Source: Sphingobacterium mizutaii
GTDB lineage: Bacteria; Bacteroidota; Bacteroidia; Sphingobacteriales; Sphingobacteriaceae
DNA: 64,000 bases
NCBI RefSeq assembly: GCF_900187125.1
Contig: NZ_LT906468.1
Coordinates: forward strand, 868,001-932,000
Direction: 5' to 3'
Shown: positions 18,244-25,660 of the stretch, piece by piece
How positions within the stretch are numbered: position 1 is the first letter of the stretch
Layout: the number at the start of each line of letters is the position of its first letter
The notes under the pieces: model-generated
Told to the model about the DNA's origin: nothing
Seen by the model: only the letters and a program-made list of their open reading frames with translations
Database searches by the model: none
Program-made: the position numbers and the translations under genes

Positions 18244-18810
18244 TTAGTTTGCGTTTCTGATATCCGTTACTTCAATGGTGAAGATAAGCGGTGAATCCGC
18301 AGGGATATTTTCTTGTGCTTGATTATCATAACACAAAGGAGAAGGAGCGATAAATCTCACTTTATTTCCTTTTAATAATCCATGAGGTAAAATACCAGAA
18401 TAACCTGTTGTAGCTTTAGGGTAGAACATCACCATCCATGAAGTGATTAATCTGTTGATGGTAATTTGGGTTGGAGTTGTTTTTTCTTCAAAAACTTTTC
18501 CATCCATTAATTGACCTTTATATTTTAGGTTAGCCGTAACTGGTACCCATCCGTTTCCTGCAGAAACATATTCGAATGTACTATCAACTGTAGAAGGTAA
18601 TACTTCGTACCAAATGCCGTAAGCTGAATCTACGTTCGGACCAAAATGTTCTTTTGCATAAGCTTCAATACGTGGAGCTTGAGCTTTCAAAGTTGAATCG
18701 ATTCTTCTTTGATTAGCTTCATAATCAAAATCATTAGTTTCAGTCTTCATACAAGATGAAACACTTACCACAGCCAAAAGAGCAACTAAGAATAATTTTA
18801 AGTTTTTCAT
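18244..18810 (-). CDS. FKBP-type peptidyl-prolyl isomerase lipoprotein
   Basis: This 188-residue lipoprotein (Cys20 after VSVSS) has an FKBP domain in its C-terminal two thirds: YKGQLMDGKVFEE near 100, GLLKGNKVRFIAPSPLCY near 145 and a final FTIEVTDIRN strand. Such proteins assist proline isomerisation during folding on the periplasmic side. I prefer the ATG at 18810 because it gives a standard signal; another ATG lies at 18828. It follows the thioredoxin-like gene by 76 bases and ends at a terminator, so it may close the TonB receptor operon. The VNPDSAYGI-type N-terminal region is poorly conserved. Confidence 0.85.
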   Translation of the reverse strand: MKNLKLFLVALLAVVSVSSCMKTETNDFDYEANQRRIDSTLKAQAPRIEAYAKEHFGPNVDSAYGIWYEVLPSTVDSTFEYVSAGNGWVPVTANLKYKGQLMDGKVFEEKTTPTQITINRLITSWMVMFYPKATTGYSGILPHGLLKGNKVRFIAPSPLCYDNQAQENIPADSPLIFTIEVTDIRNAN

Positions 18811-18886
18811 ATTCGTTTTTAGTATCATTAATAATGCTTCTTATAACGTATGTATTTTTTTATACGCTACAGTTGCGGGCATAAAT

Positions 18887-19360
18887 TTATAAAATATTTA
18901 ATAGTTGCTTAATACTTAAGTAATTAAATTTTTTGAATTTCACGGAAAAATCGGTGTCTAAGATCATGGTAGTAGGGAAAACAGCCCTGTTTTTGCTGCC
19001 CATTAATATACTTGCCAAGGGGTGATATTTTCCAGTCCTTTTGGAATTTAATTCGCTGACATAGCTCACTCCGTCAAAACTGACAGTGTCTACGGATTCT
19101 GCATCAAACTCTACGGCATAATATTCAGAATTGAGCTTTTCGATCACTTTTTGGTCTTGAAAGGTTTCGCCTAGCATCTTTTTGCAATACGAACACCAAT
19201 CGGTATGGAAAAAGATCAGAACGGGCTTTGGCTGTGTTTCCAAGGAGTCGGATAATTGCTCAAAGGAAAGCCAATTGATGGCAGGTTCGTTCTGCTCTTG
19301 AGCTTGGAGCGAACCTGCCATCAATAAGATGCTGATGAGTATGTTTTGTAACAACTTCAT
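18887..19360 (-). CDS. Secreted thioredoxin-like protein
   Basis: This 157-residue protein has a signal peptide (to about Ala20) and a thioredoxin fold with the redox motif WCSYC (Cys56 and Cys59), followed by FPTTMILD with the cis-proline region near residue 130. It probably reduces or isomerises disulfides in the periplasm. Its ATG shares one base with the stop of the TonB receptor gene (TAATG), so translation is coupled. That coupling, plus a CxxC in the receptor plug, hints that it may act on the receptor or keep metal-binding cysteines reduced; this is inference. Confidence 0.85.
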   Translation of the reverse strand: MKLLQNILISILLMAGSLQAQEQNEPAINWLSFEQLSDSLETQPKPVLIFFHTDWCSYCKKMLGETFQDQKVIEKLNSEYYAVEFDAESVDTVSFDGVSYVSELNSKRTGKYHPLASILMGSKNRAVFPTTMILDTDFSVKFKKFNYLSIKQLLNIL

Positions 19361-21699
19361 TAGTGAAAATGTCCAACTTTGATGCCGAAGGTTATTGTTC
19401 TTGGCCTTGATGGTCCATAGATATAATTGGAGTCACGCAAAGCACCTTTATCAAAATCTTTCTGGAAGGCATTGAAAACGTTCTGCATTCCGCCGAAAAG
19501 CTCGATGCTGAAGTCCTTCTTTAAAGAAAAAGTATAGCCCAAGCGGAAGTTTGCTTCCACAAAATTTGGAGAGTTTTTCAAGATCATCTCTTCTCCTTCC
19601 AAAACATGTGGCACGATCATACTACCGGTGTAAACCCCAGTAATGTCGATATTAAAAGGCTCCAATGGTTTCCAGTTTGCATTAAAGTATCCATAAACAT
19701 TTGGCGTACGAACAAACTTTTTGCTGCTGACATTCTCTGCAGCTGTCTTTCCTTCATATAATAGTTGTTCATCGGTATATTCAGAACGTTGGACAGTTCC
19801 ACCCATCTGGAAACTGTATTTTGAAGAAGGGGCAATGTTTAATTCCACATTTGAACCATATACCTTCGCACCAGTCCCATTGCGCATTTCTTGGATGATC
19901 AAGTTTTCATCTTGGGAAGTCATGATATTGGTAAATGGGTTCTGAAGGTCTGTATAGAATCCTTCCAATAATAAACTGGTCTGTACTGAACCAAAGTTTT
20001 TGGTAAAGTTAAATGAACCTGTATAGGCATTGGAGTATTCAGTTTTTAAGTTTTCACCGATCAATACGAATACTTGTTGACCACCGATGGAAGTGACGTG
20101 CATATCTTCGTTGAAAGCTTGTGGTGCACGGAATCCGCGGGCAAAACCACCCCTAAATTGCAGATAGTCGGTGATATCATATAACAAAGTAAACCTTGGG
20201 CTGAATGTACCAAAGTTTTGGGCTGAGTTTCTGTTGTAGCCAGCCAATTTATAGCTGCCATCCACGTAGGTATAATCATAGCGCGCACCAATCAATGTTT
20301 TTAGGTTCTCCAAGATGTTCCACTCGTATTGCGCATAAGAACCCACGCCATGTGTCTTTTGGTCGATCAAACGATCGTATCCAGGGATATTGTCCTTGGT
20401 TCTGTTGTTGTTATATTCCACCCCAGCCGTAATGACATCACGCTCGAAGGTATAGGTATATTGAGCACCTACAACCATGGCGAAATCATCGGTATCACCA
20501 TAAGCATTAGAAGCCAAAATGCTATCCTGAGCGGTTCTACCGCCACCTAGACCACCATAAAAGCTTTCTCTATCGGTAATCTGTCCAGAACCATATAGGG
20601 AAAGTTTATGCTTGTAATCTTTTGAGTATTGGTCGTAAGTCAATCCGCCGATAAAGGTATTGGTCCTTAATTGTTCGGTTACATCTGTAAAATGCGGAGC
20701 CTTATCCAAGTTGTCACCGCCTCTACGGAACTCATTTAAGGCACTTAGGTCTAAAGTAATCTTATTGAATTCAGATGGCTTATAGAAAGCCTTGGTTCCA
20801 AAGGTGATGTTCTTCAATTTGGTCATTTCGGAAAAACCATCGCCATTCGCATCATAGGCTTGACGATTACGGTGCATTCCGTAAAATGTAGCACCCGCTT
20901 TTAGGTCATTGTCCACATAAGATGTGTTGAAATCAATGGTATTGTCCCAAGCCTGGCCATCGATGATGGAGTTTGTCGATTTGATCTGCCAATCATTTTC
21001 TACAGGATCTTTGGTAATGATATTGATGGTTCCGGCAATGGCATTCGCACCAAATAGGGCAGACCCTCCAGAGCGAACCACCTCGATGCGGTCTATCATG
21101 GAGGTAGGAATCTGATCCAGACCATAGACACTGTTTAGAGCAGAGAAAACAGAACGAGAGTTAATCAGAATCTGCGAATATGCCCCTTCCATTCCATTCA
21201 AGCGTACTTGGGTAAAGCCACAGTTTTGGCAATTATTTTCCACGCGAACCCCTGGTTGGTAATTCAAGGTTTCCGACATGGCAACGGACTGTGTTGCGGT
21301 AAATAATTTTGGGCTCAGTACATTCACGATTACTGGAGCTTTCTTTCTTTCCATGCCATAACGGGAAGCACTGACAACCACTTCGTTCAAGTTTAGGTTG
21401 TCTTCATGCAGGACGATGTTCAATCCTGATTCGTTGGCATTGAACTGTTTTTTAGCATTTTGGTAGCCTACCGCTCTTACGGAAAGGCTTTTGCTGCTTT
21501 GGCCTTTGGTATCCAGTTCAAAATATCCTAGGCTATCAGTTGAAGTTCCCACTTTGGTTCCATCCAAAAGAATGGTTGCATTAGGGATAGCTTGTTGTTT
21601 GTCATTAATTACGCGACCTGAAATTTGTGCATAAACCGCCTGTTTGCCTAGGCCAAGGCATATAATGATCAGGAAATTCCTGAGTAGAAATAATTTCAT
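19360..21699 (-). CDS. TonB-dependent receptor, probable metal or metal-chelate uptake
   Basis: This 779-residue receptor starts with a signal peptide (to about Ala24, VYAQ), then a carboxypeptidase-regulatory-like domain to about 110. The plug contains NNCQNCGFTQVRLNG near 155-170 and GGSALFGANAIAGTINIIT near 210, and the barrel ends with ITFGIKVGHFH. A CxxC in the plug is unusual and suggests metal or thiol chemistry. I use the ATG at 21699; longer frames lack a signal peptide at the end. The neighbour at 21872 is a His-rich membrane protein, and the next gene is a thioredoxin, which supports a metal substrate such as zinc, copper or nickel. The ligand is not proven. Confidence 0.88.
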   Translation of the reverse strand: MKLFLLRNFLIIICLGLGKQAVYAQISGRVINDKQQAIPNATILLDGTKVGTSTDSLGYFELDTKGQSSKSLSVRAVGYQNAKKQFNANESGLNIVLHEDNLNLNEVVVSASRYGMERKKAPVIVNVLSPKLFTATQSVAMSETLNYQPGVRVENNCQNCGFTQVRLNGMEGAYSQILINSRSVFSALNSVYGLDQIPTSMIDRIEVVRSGGSALFGANAIAGTINIITKDPVENDWQIKSTNSIIDGQAWDNTIDFNTSYVDNDLKAGATFYGMHRNRQAYDANGDGFSEMTKLKNITFGTKAFYKPSEFNKITLDLSALNEFRRGGDNLDKAPHFTDVTEQLRTNTFIGGLTYDQYSKDYKHKLSLYGSGQITDRESFYGGLGGGRTAQDSILASNAYGDTDDFAMVVGAQYTYTFERDVITAGVEYNNNRTKDNIPGYDRLIDQKTHGVGSYAQYEWNILENLKTLIGARYDYTYVDGSYKLAGYNRNSAQNFGTFSPRFTLLYDITDYLQFRGGFARGFRAPQAFNEDMHVTSIGGQQVFVLIGENLKTEYSNAYTGSFNFTKNFGSVQTSLLLEGFYTDLQNPFTNIMTSQDENLIIQEMRNGTGAKVYGSNVELNIAPSSKYSFQMGGTVQRSEYTDEQLLYEGKTAAENVSSKKFVRTPNVYGYFNANWKPLEPFNIDITGVYTGSMIVPHVLEGEEMILKNSPNFVEANFRLGYTFSLKKDFSIELFGGMQNVFNAFQKDFDKGALRDSNYIYGPSRPRTITFGIKVGHFH

Positions 21700-21871
21700 A
21701 AATAATTTTAGCTGTACAATTATATTTGGAAACCTATAAAGTATAGGAACCCAAATAGGGTAGGGCATCATTCAAGCCACTACATAAATTAATTAATGCG
21801 AACCTCATTAAGCGCAATAATCCCAAAGCGTTTGGGTTTGGAGCCAATAGGTTCAAAAAGAAAAATATTGA

Positions 21872-22234
21872 TTAAGCTAAAAAGGAAGGGGGGCCACGTC
21901 CAGCACGGATATCGTGGATTTGGAAAATAATATTAAAGGTCTTAAACCCGAATTCATAGACATTGAACTCTGGTAAGATCGGTACTTCAAAAACAAATGG
22001 GGACCAGTGGAGGTAAGAACCTTGGTAAACGATATCTAAGAATCGGATTTCAGCATCAGAGTGGTGATGATGGTGGTTCTTTTCGCCAAGGTTATAGGGG
22101 TGGATGTGCGTGACGATCTCACCGGTTGAGGTGACCTCTTTGTGCATGAAGACTACACCGGAGATAATGATGCCGCACATCCAAACAAGAAGGAAGTGGG
22201 CAACAAATTGGCGGTATGAGGTTAGTCTATGCAT
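21872..22234 (-). CDS. Small membrane-anchored protein with histidine cluster
   Basis: I do not recognise a named family. The protein has 120 residues. One N-terminal membrane helix (about 10-30) is followed by a likely periplasmic segment holding HIHPY (43-47) and five consecutive histidines (54-58), then an aromatic-rich region ending in RAGRGPPSFLA. Such His clusters bind transition metals. It lies 172 bases upstream of the TonB receptor on the same strand, so the two are plausibly one metal-handling unit. No terminator is seen between them. An alternative is a metal-responsive sensor accessory. Confidence 0.65.
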   Translation of the reverse strand: MHRLTSYRQFVAHFLLVWMCGIIISGVVFMHKEVTSTGEIVTHIHPYNLGEKNHHHHHSDAEIRFLDIVYQGSYLHWSPFVFEVPILPEFNVYEFGFKTFNIIFQIHDIRAGRGPPSFLA

Positions 22235-22286
22235 GCACGGGTCAAATGTGTGCTAAAATTAACAATTAATCTGCTAAAATTAGTGT

Positions 22287-22631
22287 TTAAACGATTTTAT
22301 TGTGCTCATCTGGGAACACAAGCAATGGTTTGTGGCTTCTTGCTTCCTCACGTTCCATTAATGCGTAAGAAATAATGATTACGATGTCGCCAACTTGTAC
22401 CAGACGGGCAGCAGCTCCATTCAAACAGATGGTTCCAGTACCACGTTCACCTGGAATGACATAGGTCTCCAGCCTAGCTCCATTATTATTGTTGACGATC
22501 TGTACTTTTTCATTGGCAATAATATCCGCAGCATCCATCAAGTCTTGATCAATGGTTATGCTTCCCACATAATTCAATTCAGCTTGCGTAACGCGAGCTC
22601 TATGAATTTTTGATTTCATTACTTCTATCAT
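22287..22631 (-). CDS. panD: Aspartate 1-decarboxylase
   Basis: This 114-residue proenzyme makes beta-alanine from aspartate for pantothenate synthesis in the cytoplasm. The self-cleavage site Gly-Ser lies in NYVGSITID (Ser24 by this start), and the later [19 protein letters not shown] and [12 protein letters not shown] segments match the family. The start is taken at the second of two adjacent ATG codons (22631; the other is 22634) by alignment with the E. coli N-terminus. It lies 44-47 bases after panC and is probably cotranscribed with it. Confidence 0.96.
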   Translation of the reverse strand: MIEVMKSKIHRARVTQAELNYVGSITIDQDLMDAADIIANEKVQIVNNNNGARLETYVIPGERGTGTICLNGAAARLVQVGDIVIIISYALMEREEARSHKPLLVFPDEHNKIV

Positions 22632-22638
22632 CATGATG

Positions 22639-22646
22639 CAAAGTTA
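22639..22646 (-). promoter_or_regulatory. Candidate -7 element TAACTTTG just before panD
   Basis: The minus strand reads TAACTTTG, an exact TAnnTTTG match, ending 4 bases before the first panD ATG and 7 before the second. If used it would give a leaderless panD transcript in addition to readthrough from panC. No -33 TTG is seen. Confidence 0.3.
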
Positions 22647-22678
22647 CTCTTTTAATATAAAATGGCTTAAAAATTATT

Positions 22679-23527
22679 CTAACGGGAAAGTAATATGTTA
22701 TCGATCAAACGTACCTTCTCCACCCATGCAGCGATGAGTGCTACGTAGTCTTTGCCTGTTTCGATATTGTCGACAGGGGCCAATGTGCTCGTTTCACAAA
22801 TACTAAGGTATTCCAATTCCACAGCAGGATTGGAAGCAAGGATTTCTTTCGCTCCATCCAACAGCTCAGCGACGGACTTCTGCTCCAAGTTGTCCTTGAT
22901 AAAGCGAAGCGCCGTAATTAAAGTCAAGGCATTTTCTTTACCTTCTTCAGAAAGACGTGCGTTCCTGGAGCTCAATGCCAGCCCTTCTTCACTTCTAATG
23001 ATTGGGCAGATCAGGAGTTTGATGTCCAGTTTTTTGATGTCAATCATGCGTTGGATGACCATCACCTGTTGGAAGTCTTTTTGGCCAAAGCAAGCTTGGT
23101 TCGGTTTTACCAGATCAAAAAGCTTAAAAACGATTTGTGTAACACCTTGGAAGTGTCCTGGGCGGTGTTCGCCTTCCCAGATCTGGTCCAGATTTCCTAG
23201 GTCGATATGCCATTCAGGGTCATTTTCAGGATACATCTCCTCAACGGTCGGCATAAAGAGAATATCACAGCCTACCGACTCCAATAGGGCGATATCATTT
23301 TCAATAGGGCGAGGATATTTCTCCAGGTCCTTAGGGTCATTAAATTGAGTTGGATTGACAAAAATGCTACATACCGTAATGTCGGTCAGTGGTTTAGCAT
23401 AGTTGATCAAGGAGAGGTGACCTTCATGCAGCGCACCCATGGTCGGTACCAAGGTGATGACTTGATTTTGTTGGCGGATTCCAGCAAGTTCATGTTGGAG
23501 TTCCTGTTTAGTGCGAAAAATTTTCAC
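22679..23527 (-). CDS. panC: Pantothenate synthetase
   Basis: This 282-residue enzyme joins pantoate and beta-alanine with ATP. It shows the nucleotide motif MGALHEGH (His34 and His37), the central CFGQKDFQQ segment and the SSRNARLS motif near residue 180, all standard. The start seems to be GTG at 23525-23527, since no in-frame ATG precedes the conserved KIF strand; a TTG two codons upstream is also possible. It is the first gene of a panC-panD pair and is divergent from the starch synthase-like gene, with 145 bases between. Confidence 0.96.
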   Translation of the reverse strand: MKIFRTKQELQHELAGIRQQNQVITLVPTMGALHEGHLSLINYAKPLTDITVCSIFVNPTQFNDPKDLEKYPRPIENDIALLESVGCDILFMPTVEEMYPENDPEWHIDLGNLDQIWEGEHRPGHFQGVTQIVFKLFDLVKPNQACFGQKDFQQVMVIQRMIDIKKLDIKLLICPIIRSEEGLALSSRNARLSEEGKENALTLITALRFIKDNLEQKSVAELLDGAKEILASNPAVELEYLSICETSTLAPVDNIETGKDYVALIAAWVEKVRLIDNILLSR

Positions 23528-23599
23528 GGTCAAAAATTAGAAATAAGGTGCAAAAATGGGGAATAAAGTTTAAATTATAAAATGATGATTTTTAATCAA

Positions 23600-23630
23600 T
23601 TGTAAAATTGATAAATTAATTGTATCTTTG
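23600..23630 (+). promoter_or_regulatory. Promoter of the starch synthase-like gene
   Basis: TTG at 23600-23602 and TATCTTTG at 23623-23630 are separated by 20 bases and match the Bacteroidota consensus. Transcription would start near 23637, about 36 bases before the ATG at 23673. Confidence 0.65.
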
Positions 23631-23672
23631 TAGACCGATTTTACTATTCAATAATATAAAAAACAGTTGGAG

Positions 23673-24494
23673 ATGGCAAAAACGAAAATCTTGTTTATAA
23701 CCCATGAAATGTCGCCTTTCCTTGAACTAAGTAAAATTTCTGAAATAACACGCCAGTTACCACATGCTATGCAAGAAAAAGGGTTCGAAATCCGAATTCT
23801 GATGCCGCGTTTTGGTAATATTAATGAGCGCAGAAATCGTCTTCATGAAGTGATAAGGTTGTCGGGAATGAACATAGTGGTGGACAATAATGATAATCCG
23901 CTAATTATTAAGGTAGCATCATTGCCGGCGGCAAGGATGCAGGTGTACTTCTTGGACAATGAAGAGTACTTTCAGCGGAAAAAAGTTTTTCGTGATGAGC
24001 ATGGTAAAGGCTTTGCAGACAATAATGAGCGTTCATTATTCTTCTGTAAAGGCGCTTTGGAAACCGTTAAGAAACTAGGATGGTCGCCAGATGTGGTTCA
24101 CTGTCATGGATGGTTTACTGCGATGGTTCCTGCTTACTTGAAAACAGTTTATCAGGATGATCCTACATTCAAAGATTCCAAAGTGTTCTTCTCCTTGTAC
24201 AATGAAGAATTCGGAAACGATTCTTTAGGAAGCAAGTATGCGGAAATGGCTGCACAATCAGACATTGACGCCAGCAAATTGAAGGATTATGGATCTGGTA
24301 GTTATGTTGACATCTATAAAGGTGCTCTATCCTTTACAGACGTTGTCGTAAAAGCCGATGCAGATATCAATCCGGAAATTCTTTCTTACATCCAAGAAAA
24401 TAACATCCGTACCTTCGAACCATCTTCAGATGAGGACTATGAAGCCTTCTCTGAACTGTATGATGAGTTCGTAAACGAAGAAGTTTCAGCCTAA
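23673..24494 (+). CDS. Short glycogen/starch synthase-like protein (GT5 catalytic N-domain only)
   Basis: This 273-residue protein matches only the N-terminal Rossmann half of GT5 glycogen synthases: THEMSPFLELSKISE at the start (where classic enzymes have the KxGGL loop), GFEIRILMPRFGNI near 40 and DVVHCHGWFTAMVP near 145-160. The C-terminal ADP-glucose-binding half is absent and the gene ends cleanly at a terminator, so it is not simply cut. Bacteroidota commonly carry this short form beside panC. The ATG at 23673 follows a GGAG-like sequence. The activity is uncertain; it could bind a partner or have a non-catalytic role. Confidence 0.82.
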   Translation: MAKTKILFITHEMSPFLELSKISEITRQLPHAMQEKGFEIRILMPRFGNINERRNRLHEVIRLSGMNIVVDNNDNPLIIKVASLPAARMQVYFLDNEEYFQRKKVFRDEHGKGFADNNERSLFFCKGALETVKKLGWSPDVVHCHGWFTAMVPAYLKTVYQDDPTFKDSKVFFSLYNEEFGNDSLGSKYAEMAAQSDIDASKLKDYGSGSYVDIYKGALSFTDVVVKADADINPEILSYIQENNIRTFEPSSDEDYEAFSELYDEFVNEEVSA

Positions 24495-24511
24495 GCTGAG
24501 GATAAAAGAGA

Positions 24512-24550
24512 CCAAAAAAGGGCAGAGATCATTTCTCTGCCCTTTTTTGG
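24512..24550 (+). terminator. Strong intrinsic terminator after the starch synthase-like gene
   Basis: A perfect 17-bp stem (24512-24528 with 24534-24550) with core GGGCAGAGA closes on the loop TCATT. A and T tracts flank it on both sides. Confidence 0.93.
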
Positions 24551-24833
24551 TTTTTGGGTGAACCAGGATTAAAGGGATGGGAGGATGGGCCAAGATAATT
24601 TGCACATTGAAAGATTTGCAAACCCCCAGAGGGGGTGACATCTTTGTAGAAAAATGTACCGTAAATCGGATAACCCCTGAAAGGGGTGAAATATTTTTCA
24701 ATATATCCTTTTTATTGGGTATTAATCGCCAAAAAATAGTTTCCTCATCTTACGATAGCGGAATGACAGCCATCCTAAAAAAAAAAAATAAAAAATAGAT
24801 TCTTCGCTTCGCTCTGAATCCCTCTCTGGAATA

Positions 24834-24927
24834 TCCAATTCTGAACGATTAGTGAAGAATCTGTACGGATCTCCCCCTAATGACCATGTCATTCTCAATC
24901 GAAGATTGAGGACCTGTACGCCAATGC
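24834..24927. repeat. 93-bp dispersed repeat, copy 2
   Basis: This matches 14904-14996 through most of its length, including GTGAAGAATCTGTACGG, the TCAATC-GAA-GATTGA hairpin and CTGTACGCCAATGC. The middle section is divergent. Confidence 0.75.
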
Positions 24928-25010
24928 AACCCTATTATTTGTTCAAAATATTAAGCGGGTGTATGCGATACACCCCTACCAAATTTGACACCTTTCAGGC
25001 GACATGTTCG

Positions 25011-25150
25011 GTTCAAGCCCAGATCATGGTCTATCCTCCCATCCCTTTAATCCTGGTTCATTCCCAGATCATGGTCCATCCTCTCATCCCATCCATCCTG
25101 GTTCTCACCCAGATCATGGTCCATCCTCTCATCCTTAAAATCCTGGTTCA
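25011..25150. repeat. Three 45-bp tandem repeats
   Basis: CCCAGATCATGGT begins at 25018, 25063 and 25108, giving a 45-bp period. Each unit runs on to ATCC...ATCCTGGTTC. In reverse complement the unit is the same GAACCAGGAT...CCAAGAT family found at 14611, 14800 and 24560. Confidence 0.85.
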
Positions 25151-25174
25151 AATAATATTCCTTATCTTCGTTTT

Positions 25175-25660
25175 ATGAAAATTAAAGTAGGTTTTGGCTT
25201 TGATGTCCATCAGATGAAGGCGGGACATCCTTTTGTTGTTGGTGGTGTTACCTTGGATCACCACGCTGGTGCTTTTGGGCATTCGGATGCGGATGTTTTG
25301 GCGCATGCGATCTGCGATGCGATCTTGGGGGCTGCGAATCTGGAAGATATCGGATACCATTTCCCAAATACGGATGATCGCTGGAAAGGTGCCAATAGCT
25401 TGGACCTGTTGAGACATTGCATCAAGTTGATTAAGGATAAGGGATTTGAGTTGGGCAATATTGATGGGATGCTATGTTTGGAGGCGCCAAAGATCAAACC
25501 TTATATTCCACAAATGAAAGCGAATATTGCGGAGGCTGCCGGAATTTCAGTGGAGGATGTTTCCATTAAAGCGACGACAAATGAACAGATGGGTTTTATC
25601 GGTAGAGAAGAAGGGGTGGTTGCCTATGCGGTTTGTTTGTTGGAGAAAACAAATTATTGA
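25175..25660 (+). CDS. ispF: 2-C-methyl-D-erythritol 2,4-cyclodiphosphate synthase
   Basis: This 161-residue enzyme of the MEP isoprenoid pathway closes the cyclic diphosphate ring. The zinc ligands Asp10, His12 (FDVHQ) and His44 (HAICDAI) are visible. HSDADVLAH and IGYHFPNTD are also intact, and the C-terminus has KATTNEQMGFIGREEG. The length is normal. The ATG at 25175 is the only sensible start. The gene overlaps the convergent MFS gene by 7 bases at the stops. The late pathway gene ispG begins to appear at the right edge of the window. Confidence 0.96.
   Translation: MKIKVGFGFDVHQMKAGHPFVVGGVTLDHHAGAFGHSDADVLAHAICDAILGAANLEDIGYHFPNTDDRWKGANSLDLLRHCIKLIKDKGFELGNIDGMLCLEAPKIKPYIPQMKANIAEAAGISVEDVSIKATTNEQMGFIGREEGVVAYAVCLLEKTNY

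Larger units (their letters stand above)
24495..25174. other. Gene-free repeat mosaic before ispF
   Basis: Besides a terminator, this 680-bp stretch holds a GAACCAGGAT...CCAAGAT unit (24560-24597), two hairpins ACCCCC-AGA-GGGGGT (24622-24636) and ACCCC-TGAAA-GGGGT (24673-24687) each followed by TGAnAT and a T-rich tail, an AGATTCTTCGCTTCGCTCTGAAT element near 24797-24819, the second copy of the 93-bp block, a GTGTATGCGATACACCCC palindrome (24959-24976) and three 45-bp tandem units. A weak -7 match for ispF, TATCTTCG, lies at 25163-25170. Confidence 0.65.

Noticed and set aside
19360-21771. Longer TonB receptor start at 21771
   Set aside because: The extra 24 residues precede a normal signal peptide that starts at 21699, so they would block export; the shorter start is preferred.
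22752-23348. 198-residue plus-strand open frame
   Set aside because: It lies wholly antisense to panC, whose product has all catalytic motifs; the antisense translation has no recognisable domain.
14577-25174. Transposon or insertion sequence in the repeat islands
   Set aside because: No transposase frame, terminal inverted repeats or target duplications were found; only short non-coding modules are present.
24852-25178. 108-residue plus-strand open frame before ispF
   Set aside because: Its second half is three copies of a translated 45-bp DNA repeat; there is no start signal or family match.
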